Source: AP-15 sp963845735
Lineage (GTDB): Bacteria > Pseudomonadota > Alphaproteobacteria > ATCC43930 > CGMCC-115725
Direction of reading: 5' to 3'
Assembly (NCBI GenBank): GCA_963845735.1
Contig: CAWJTR010000001.1
Location: forward strand, 124,001-188,000
Length of the DNA stretch: 64,000 nucleotides
In this document: in pieces, positions 57,991 to 64,000 of the stretch
How positions within the stretch are numbered: position 1 is the first letter of the stretch
Layout: the number at the start of each line of letters is the position of its first letter
The notes under the pieces: model-generated
Seen by the model: only the letters and a program-made list of their open reading frames with translations
Databases searched by the model: none
Told to the model about the DNA's origin: nothing
Made by a program: the position numbers and the translations under genes

Positions 57991-59088
57991 TAGGTTGTGG
58001 TTCCTTGCGTGCGCAGATCGGCCGACCCCTTATAGGCCGCCGAGCCGGCCGGCAGGGTGAGGCGAAGCCATACCCCTTGCGCCCCGGCGGTGTTAGGCGC
58101 CGCACCTGATGGCAGGCTGCCGCCCGGCACGCTGATAAAGGCCGGCTGCGTCGTGAACGAGCTGACGCCGGTCGGTAGGAAGCTCGATATCTGCTGGCGC
58201 GGGTTTGCGGTGTTGGTGTCGTTGAGAGAGGTGCACAGGCCGATGTCGAGCGCCGCCGAACCGGGCAGTGAGGGCGTATCGCTCGGCAATTTCGATCTGC
58301 GCCCCCGTCAGTGCGGTCGCTGTATTATTGTTGACAACGAAGACCTTCTCGTAAAAGGTCCGCGTCGAGCCACTCGGAACGTCGGCCGCGGCAGTCGAGA
58401 AACATCGGGTAACCGCAACGACCGCGTTCGGCGAGATCTCGAACAGCATTCCCTCAAAGACGCTGTAAACGCTGGTGGTGTCCGGGATAGACCCACTTGG
58501 CACGGTCCAGTCGCGGTTGACCGCGACAACATCGGTTCCGTAGCCCGATGTAGCGACGATCATGCGGATCGTGTTGGCGCCGGTGCCGGAGGTGATGCGG
58601 ATGAGCTGGCCGATCGAGACGCTGGCGCCGTCGCCGGATTGCAGCTTGAACAATGGCGGCGTCGCGCCTGATGTGTTGGCCGAACCGGTCTGTGCGGTGT
58701 GTGCCGAAATGACAGGAGTATGCGCGTAGACCGCAACGTCGCCGACCGCGGCCGTGCCGCCCGGATTGGTCAAGCTGCCAATCGCCCCGCCGGTGATCAC
58801 CGCGGAAAGCAGACGCTCGAAGGTCTGCGAGCCGGTGACAGGCGTGGTGCCGGTAAGGGTAACCGCTGCAGGCGTCTGGATCACGCCGGTCGGGTCCCGA
58901 CCGGTCACCTGCATCTTGGTCGCCGTATCCGAGGCCGAACTCGAAACGACGTCAACTGTACCGGCCGGGGTAATGTCGTAAAAGGCGACGCGCTTGGTGA
59001 AATCAACCGAGCCGCCGACGGCCACACCGTCGGCTTCGGGCATGTTAACCGAGCCATAAGCGACAATGTTGTTCGGGGTAACGCTCAT
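57990..59088 (-). pseudogene. Phage structural protein of unknown family, frame broken once
   Basis: About 366 residues when joined. N-terminal MSVTPNNIVAYGSVNMPEAD, then a series of beta modules (FTKRVAFYDITPAG, GAIGSLTNPGGTA, GASVSIGQLIRIT, SYGTDVVAV-like) and TRTFYEKVFVVNNN. The frame moves near 58285 and continues SLPGSAALDIGLCTSLNDTN, FISVPGGSLPSGAA to the stop. Ordering behind the portal and beta-modular sequence suggest a capsid- or neck-associated protein. GGAGCGCTATCG precedes ATG 59088. Confidence 0.65.
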
Positions 59089-59271
59089 CGATAGCGCTCC
59101 TGATAATTCTCGTTTGTGGAGGCGACAGATGGGATCGCTACGATCGAGAAGCGGAAATCTGATCGGCCGCCGGTATGCTTGCCCGCGTGGCGCCGGGAGC
59201 AGCCATGTTCCGCCGCTCGGCGCGAATGACCGAGACTATTTCTCAGGGGTCGAATGGGTGTTATTCTAGTT

Positions 59272-60658
59272 TCAGCCTGCCCGCTTCGCCGCGAGAGCTA
59301 GATCTAGTGCAACAGGCCCTTGGGCAGTCTGAAACATTGGTTGGTCGCCGCCCTCGACGGGAGCGAGCCCGAGAGTGTCGCGCGCCTCGTTTAACGTGAA
59401 GATGCCATCTTTGACATAAATGTCGAGGATGGATGCCTGGTCTTTGGGGTCTGTGGACCGAACATCCGACCAGACAAATTCAAGGTCGGTATAGCCCATC
59501 CTGTCCTGGATAACGCCGTCGACGAGCCGCTTGACCCACCGCGCCAACGGCGCCAGTCCCTCTTCGAGAGCGGTCTCCTGTGCAGACTGCGCCGTCGCCC
59601 GGTTGACCTGCGGAGTAAATGCAGTCGGCGGAAGAGAAAAGGCGTAGCAGACGATCCGAGCCAGCCACTCGTCGAACTCGTCTTTGTACGGTGCCTCCTT
59701 GAAGGGTTGGTACTTAGCCCCTGTAGGAGCCCAAATCAGGCGGGTACGGGTGCCGGTATTACCCGCAAGGATCGAGTTCGAACCACTCCTGAAACTGACG
59801 AATTTGCTCGGCATTCCAGCCATCAGGTGCATTCAGTAGCCCGGGTGGTACGTTACCTTCGGTGAAATGCTGCAGCTGCATCACTTGGCGACGCAGCCCG
59901 ATGTTGATCGTCATCACGATCTGTTCGCATGGACCGAAACCATAGGCCTTATGCGGCCGCTTGTTACGCGGCAGATAAAGCAAGTGGTCTGTCGTCAGCA
60001 GGCGCCAAGGACGCCCGTGAATGATCTGTTCATATGCCGGTGCCGGGGGCTGAGGGCGGCGGCCGGTGTCGTCGATCAGTACTTTGATCGTGGCCCCATC
60101 CACGACATCGAGACCGATAATTTCGCCGGCCCGGTTGTGACGCAGTTCGAGGGCAGGAGCGTCCAACACGAGCAGATCCTCAAGGAGCGCACGCAGCCAC
60201 GTCGCGAAAGGTTGCTCACCGTCTGGCTTACGCCAGAATTCGGTCAACTTGGAGATACGCTCGTGATTGTCCGCCCTTGGCTGCTTCTCGTTACGAGATC
60301 TGATCGCCCAGTCTAGTTTTTCAATCTGATCCTTGCGAGTCTCGATCGCCAGTCGAGTAATGTCGTGGTTCTCGGCCAGCGCACGCAGCTCGTGAAATCC
60401 TATCGGATCGTACGATCTAGGTGTATATATAGTATTGTAGCCGACCGGAAAATCCCACAGCCGCACGCGCTCGTGCTCCGGCGGGACCAGCGGGTAGCCA
60501 GGGGAGAAGATTCCTTGGTCGGGCTGGAACACATTGCGGAACTGGGTGATGTCGTTCTGCGAGCCGAACCCTCCCCAGGTATAGGAGGCTAGCGATGTGC
60601 GTTTTCCACCGGGCGGGGGCATCGGACTACCTCTGAAAGTCATAGCACTGCTATGCAA
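59272..60658 (-). pseudogene. Phage portal protein, frame broken once
   Basis: About 462 residues once joined. N-terminal MPPPGGKRTSLASYTWGGFG, PRSYDPIGFHELRALAENHD, TRLAIETRKDQIEKLDWAIR and TTDHLLYLPRNKRPHKAYGFG mark a dodecameric phage portal. The frame ends near 59759 after AEQIRQFQEWF and resumes with TGTRTRLIWAPTGAKYQPF, FSLPPTAFTPQVNRATAQSA, WVKRLVDGVI. In GTAs and HK97-like phages the protease gene follows directly; here about 7.5 kb intervene. Confidence 0.85.
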
Positions 60659-60812
60659 CGACGTTGCCGAAACAGCGGTTGCTGAGCGTCGGGTGAATCA
60701 TGTCGCGTTGGGAAAAATACGAAAGCCGATTGAGACTTTGACGGATACTGGCGGTTACCTGATCCCGGTGATTAGGTTCGAAGGGGTCCGAGAGAAATCA
60801 TTTGACTTGTGA

Positions 60813-63377
60813 TCAGAATGTCGATAGTGCAGTACGCTTCCAGGTATTAGGGGAGGTACAGAAGTAAACGTAGTTCGCGTCCGCTTGAAACTGGCCGGTA
60901 CTGCACGATGCGGCGCTCGATGCCGGGGTGCCCGGTGAGATCAAGCCGCCGAGATCATTGATGGTCTGTGGCGTCGCGGCAGTGATCCGGAAATTGCTAC
61001 CGTCGAAGCGCAGCTGCAAGAATTCATAGTTTTGTCCCGTCGCCAGTGCAATAGAAGATGCCGAAGTTCCACCCCGCGCGGGTTCGAGAATCGATCCGCC
61101 CGAGGTTCCGTTGACCTGCACACTCATTGGTTGGCCGTTATCAGTTGCAAAACCCATCGTCCAGCCAGGAGTGATCGCGGTCGTCGCCGGCAGTGTGACG
61201 GTCAGGCCTGCAGAGGTGTTGTAGCTCGACAGCGCGTTGCCGTTGTCGCTTTGCCCCGCAGCATAGGTGGCGGCAGTCGGGAAGTTCCACCGATTAATGT
61301 CCGGTGTCGAACCCACCATCCCGATCGCTGCAGCCGTTGCCGGGGTCGACTCGGTAACCCGGAAGTTGCTGCCATCAAACCGCAGGACTAAAAGCTCGTA
61401 ATTGCCCGAAGCAAGCGTCGCCGCATTGGTCGCAGCGTTGCCTGGGTAGAGAATATGTCCGCCGGACGTACCATTGACCTGGACCGACATCGTCTTGCCG
61501 TTGTCGGTCGCCAGCCCGAAGGTCCAGCCCATGGGGATCGCCGTAGTGGACGGCAAGGTTACCGCCATGAAGGACGCGGGACTGTTGTAGCTTGAAACTA
61601 CATTGCCGTTGTCAGCGATCGACGCGGTATAGCTGCTGGTCGAAGGAAAACTCCAATGACTCACCGAGGCAGCCCCGATCATACCGATTGCCTGAGCTGT
61701 CGCGGGTGTCGCCCCGACCACGCGGAAGTTGCCGCTTCCGTCATATTGGAGCGCCAGGAATTCATAAGCACCCTGGCTAGTATTGGCCAAAGTCGCGGAA
61801 GTCGAGGAGCTGCCGGCCCCTGGCCAGACGATGCGCCCTCCGGAGCTTCCGTTAACCTGTACCGAAAGTGATTTTCCATTGTCGGTTGCAAAGCCCATGC
61901 TCCATCCGGTCGGCAAGGCGGTTGTCGCTGGCAGGGTCACGATTAGCCCGGCGGATGTGTTGTAGCTTGATAGGATGTTGCCGTTGTCGCCGAGCGTGGC
62001 CGCATAGCCGGAAGCCGTTGGATAGAGCCAGGCGCTCGGCCAGGGCGGCGGCTCGAAGCCGCCGTTGAGCCGGGTGTTCCGCGTCGATGCGACAACCCGC
62101 CAGTTGTTGCCGTCCGACTGCACCCTCAGATATTCGTAATTGCCGGCGCCGAGCGTGACCGTAGCGACGGATTTGCCACCGAGCACGATGCTTCCGCTCG
62201 GCGCGGCAACCGTCATCCCCTTGCCGTTGTCGGTCGCGAAGCCCATCGACCAGCCTGGATTGACGCTGGCGATCGGCGGCAAGGTCACGGTCATTGACGA
62301 ACCAGGAGCGTTGAAGCTCGAGAGGGACATCCCGTCATCGACAGGCGCCGCCGTGTAAGCCGCAGTCGATGGGAACATCCAATTAGGGCGCGAACCTGTA
62401 CCTTGCACCGAGATCCCGACTGAATTGGGTCCGTAATTGACAACGTTGCCGCCGTAATTTGGGTTGATCAACGTATTGCCGATGCTAGCGGTCGCGTTGA
62501 TGGCCGTGACACAGTCGAAGTACGGCGAAACAAAAGTGTTCAGGCCATTGTGATTGAACGTTATCGATAGGCAGGTCGGCGAGACCTCTAGATCGAGGCC
62601 AAAGAAGGTATTCGAAAAGTTGAACCCGTTTTCCAACACGAGGGACCGTCCGCCAGCTGCCGCAGCCGTTCCGGCGCCAGAGACATGGGAAAATTGGGTT
62701 TGCTCGAAGGCCATACCCGCCGCGCCGCCCGCCGTATCGCAAACAGCATAAATATCGCTGTCCAGCACATAGTTAAACTGGCATGCGCCGGCTCCCGCGT
62801 TGGTGCTCGAATTATTTACGATCAAATGATCGATCTTGACTGCATTCTGGGCATCGGAAAAATCAGATTTACCGATGACGACGGCGTAAGTCGGAGTGTC
62901 GGCATCGACTAACAGCGAACCTTCTTCTTTGAAATAAAAACATCCGGTCGGGCTTGCCGAAGTGCCGCCGCCGCACTCGATCTGCAGCACCGGTCCGGCC
63001 GCGATCACGCGGCCGTCAATAACTGCCCCCTGCGAGATCACTCGGAATCCGTTCGAGGCTTGGCCGGCGTAATCAATCGTTAGCTGGGAGCTTATCTTGT
63101 AGGTTCCAGCCGGAAAATGCACAGGCCAGTTGTTGGTCACCGCAGTGCTGATCGTGCTTTGAATGGCGCTGGTATCATCGTGGATATCGTCGCCAGTCGC
63201 GCCATTGCAGCGCACGTCGATCCAGGGTCGCCCTGAACAGGCCAGAACATCGCCGCCCAGAGTTGCAACGCCGGTGGTCGTTAGTGTGGAAAAATTGCCA
63301 GGAGACTGCGCGAAACTGGACGATGCAAACGCGAGTTCGAGAACAAGAATCGACGCCGGGAAAAAAAGCTTCACCAC
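60813..63377 (-). CDS. Secreted beta-helix (pectate-lyase-like) tailspike-type protein with four long repeats
   Basis: 854 residues from GTG 63377. The signal peptide (LFFPASILVLELAFASSSFA) is unusual for a virion protein. Residues 50-330 begin IDVRCNGATGDDIHDDTSAI and ISSQLTIDYAGQ, the N-terminal cap of right-handed beta-helix (pectate lyase superfamily) tailspikes. Residues from about 330 to 810 are four copies of a roughly 120-residue module (FPSTxxYTA, SSYNxPxxxxTVTLP, GWxMGFATDNGK, YExLxLRFDGSNFRV). The end has CSTGQFQADANYVYFCTSPN, a short collar found at the end of many phage fibres. It probably binds or cuts surface polysaccharide. Confidence 0.8.
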   Translation of the reverse strand: MVKLFFPASILVLELAFASSSFAQSPGNFSTLTTTGVATLGGDVLACSGRPWIDVRCNGATGDDIHDDTSAIQSTISTAVTNNWPVHFPAGTYKISSQLTIDYAGQASNGFRVISQGAVIDGRVIAAGPVLQIECGGGTSASPTGCFYFKEEGSLLVDADTPTYAVVIGKSDFSDAQNAVKIDHLIVNNSSTNAGAGACQFNYVLDSDIYAVCDTAGGAAGMAFEQTQFSHVSGAGTAAAAGGRSLVLENGFNFSNTFFGLDLEVSPTCLSITFNHNGLNTFVSPYFDCVTAINATASIGNTLINPNYGGNVVNYGPNSVGISVQGTGSRPNWMFPSTAAYTAAPVDDGMSLSSFNAPGSSMTVTLPPIASVNPGWSMGFATDNGKGMTVAAPSGSIVLGGKSVATVTLGAGNYEYLRVQSDGNNWRVVASTRNTRLNGGFEPPPWPSAWLYPTASGYAATLGDNGNILSSYNTSAGLIVTLPATTALPTGWSMGFATDNGKSLSVQVNGSSGGRIVWPGAGSSSTSATLANTSQGAYEFLALQYDGSGNFRVVGATPATAQAIGMIGAASVSHWSFPSTSSYTASIADNGNVVSSYNSPASFMAVTLPSTTAIPMGWTFGLATDNGKTMSVQVNGTSGGHILYPGNAATNAATLASGNYELLVLRFDGSNFRVTESTPATAAAIGMVGSTPDINRWNFPTAATYAAGQSDNGNALSSYNTSAGLTVTLPATTAITPGWTMGFATDNGQPMSVQVNGTSGGSILEPARGGTSASSIALATGQNYEFLQLRFDGSNFRITAATPQTINDLGGLISPGTPASSAASCSTGQFQADANYVYFCTSPNTWKRTALSTF
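60960..62395 (-). repeat. Four tandem protein-coding modules of about 360 bp
   Basis: Repeat starts, taken at the W-x-F/Y-P motif, lie near 62380, 62027, 61652 and 61288 (spacings 353, 375 and 364). The GFATDNGK box recurs in each. Copies 2-4 share SVQVNG and SGG; copy 1 is most diverged. The DNA is similar but not identical. Confidence 0.8.
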
Positions 63378-63545
63378 CTATTGCCCCCGCCCGCTGCGAC
63401 GCCTGCGGCGGACGCTCTCTTCGTGGACGCGGGTAAGAGCGCCACCATCGCGCCGATGGTCGTCTGGTGATTAAAAATCATTCTCGCTCTTGTGAGCGGT
63501 CTGTTATCACCCTCACTCCCCAAAAGCACAAACCGCCATCGGCTA

Positions 63546-63983
63546 TTACCACCGACGCGCCGCGAACGCTTGACCGGTGGTTGCCCCGTAGAGGCTGACT
63601 GGTCCGGCAGGCTTGTATCCCGAGGGCGTTGCGAAGACCACACCGGCTGCAATCGGGATGGATGCGCCGCCCGAGGTTGCAGTGCCGACATCGGATACAT
63701 AGAGGGTTGTCGATGAATTGTTCGCCACGAGCCAACCGTCGAGTGGCACCACGCCGCCGAATAAGGTCTGCGCAGTGCCGCCTGAACTTATCGTGCCACT
63801 GCCGTCGATCGCCGCAGATCCGGCCGTGTTGATGACCGGAAGCGGCGCAGCAACGCTCACTGGGGTCGCTACGCCCGAAATTATGCTCGCTGGGGCATGC
63901 ATCGGCACAAGGTTGCCCGAGCTGTCTAGCCCGGTGGACAGCGGCTGCGTCGTCGTGTTCGCGTCTTTGACCAACAGCGTCAC
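63546..63983 (-). CDS. Small phage surface-like protein
   Basis: 145 residues from GTG 63983. Small beta-rich, Ala/Gly/Ser-rich protein (TTQPLSTGLDSSGNLVPMHA, DGWLVANNSSTTLYVSDVG, GVVFATPSGYKPAGPVSLYG). This wording resembles short phage head-fibre or tail-associated proteins; the last part contains ATTGQAFAARRW. It is followed by the beta-helix gene after 169 bp. Confidence 0.6.
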   Translation of the reverse strand: MTLLVKDANTTTQPLSTGLDSSGNLVPMHAPASIISGVATPVSVAAPLPVINTAGSAAIDGSGTISSGGTAQTLFGGVVPLDGWLVANNSSTTLYVSDVGTATSGGASIPIAAGVVFATPSGYKPAGPVSLYGATTGQAFAARRW

Positions 63984-64000
63984 CCACGGACTCCTTCGAT

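Larger units (their letters stand above)
36252..64000 (-). mobile_element. Siphovirus-like prophage or GTA-related element, right end outside the window
   Basis: A single-direction block of about 30 genes carries a complete tail module and most of a head module in the order portal, protease, capsid, adaptors, tail tube, chaperones, tape measure, DUF2460, DUF2163, NlpC/P60, tail-tip giant. This matches RcGTA g3-g15. It exceeds GTAs by a large insertion after the portal and by long protease and tape-measure genes. No integrase, terminase or attachment site is visible. The left limit (36.2-37.0 kb) is inferred from the last host-like gene. Confidence 0.8.

Overview
This is a GC-rich chromosome segment of an alphaproteobacterium, order unresolved (Hyphomicrobiales or Rhodospirillales). 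The signs are the purS-purQ-purL-bolA-grxD block, a DUF1476 F1-ATPase inhibitor gene, purB nearby, and a tail gene cluster in the order known from alphaproteobacterial gene transfer agents (GTAs). No rRNA, tRNA or CRISPR array was recognised by eye.

Region 1 (1-7 kb) holds a truncated nucleoside phosphorylase-family gene, a small unknown gene, DoxX, a CmcJ/NvfI-type protein, a luciferase-like flavin oxidoreductase, an alpha/beta hydrolase, an amidase and a secreted CHAP peptidase. Region 2 (7-23 kb, mostly minus strand) is housekeeping: a MoeA-periplasmic-binding-protein fusion, a second MoeA-like gene, grxD, bolA, purL, purQ, purS, a TANGO2/NRDE protein, DUF1476, a TauD-type dioxygenase, purB, an acetyltransferase with a tandemly duplicated end, an RluA-type pseudouridine synthase and an isocitrate lyase/PEP mutase family enzyme. 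A plus-strand hybrid histidine kinase lies between purS and purQ, and purC is not at its usual place. Region 3 (23-36 kb) has an operon of Na/Pi cotransporter, PPK2 and a P2A-type cation ATPase, then small secreted proteins, a DUF5131 protein, a DUF3750 lipoprotein, a two-domain dimeric alpha/beta-barrel protein, an IS1380-family transposase and an aminotransferase.

Region 4 (about 36.3 kb to the right edge, all minus strand) is a siphovirus-like prophage or GTA-related element, transcribed toward lower coordinates. It encodes portal, prohead protease/scaffold, major capsid protein, adaptor, gp10-like protein, tail terminator, tail tube, tail chaperones, tape measure, DUF2460, DUF2163, NlpC/P60 and a large tail-tip protein, in the RcGTA g3-g15 order. 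Between portal and protease is about 7.5 kb of extra genes, including Sec-signal proteins with carbohydrate-active folds, a LamG-like protein with a repetitive tail and two 33-residue membrane miniproteins. A signal-bearing beta-helix protein with four long repeats lies upstream of the portal. Terminase and integrase are not in the window.

Many genes, including the essential purL, are broken by single-base frame changes whose pieces still match one protein family in order. This points to insertion/deletion errors in the sequence more than to true gene decay. Such genes are listed as one broken gene each.
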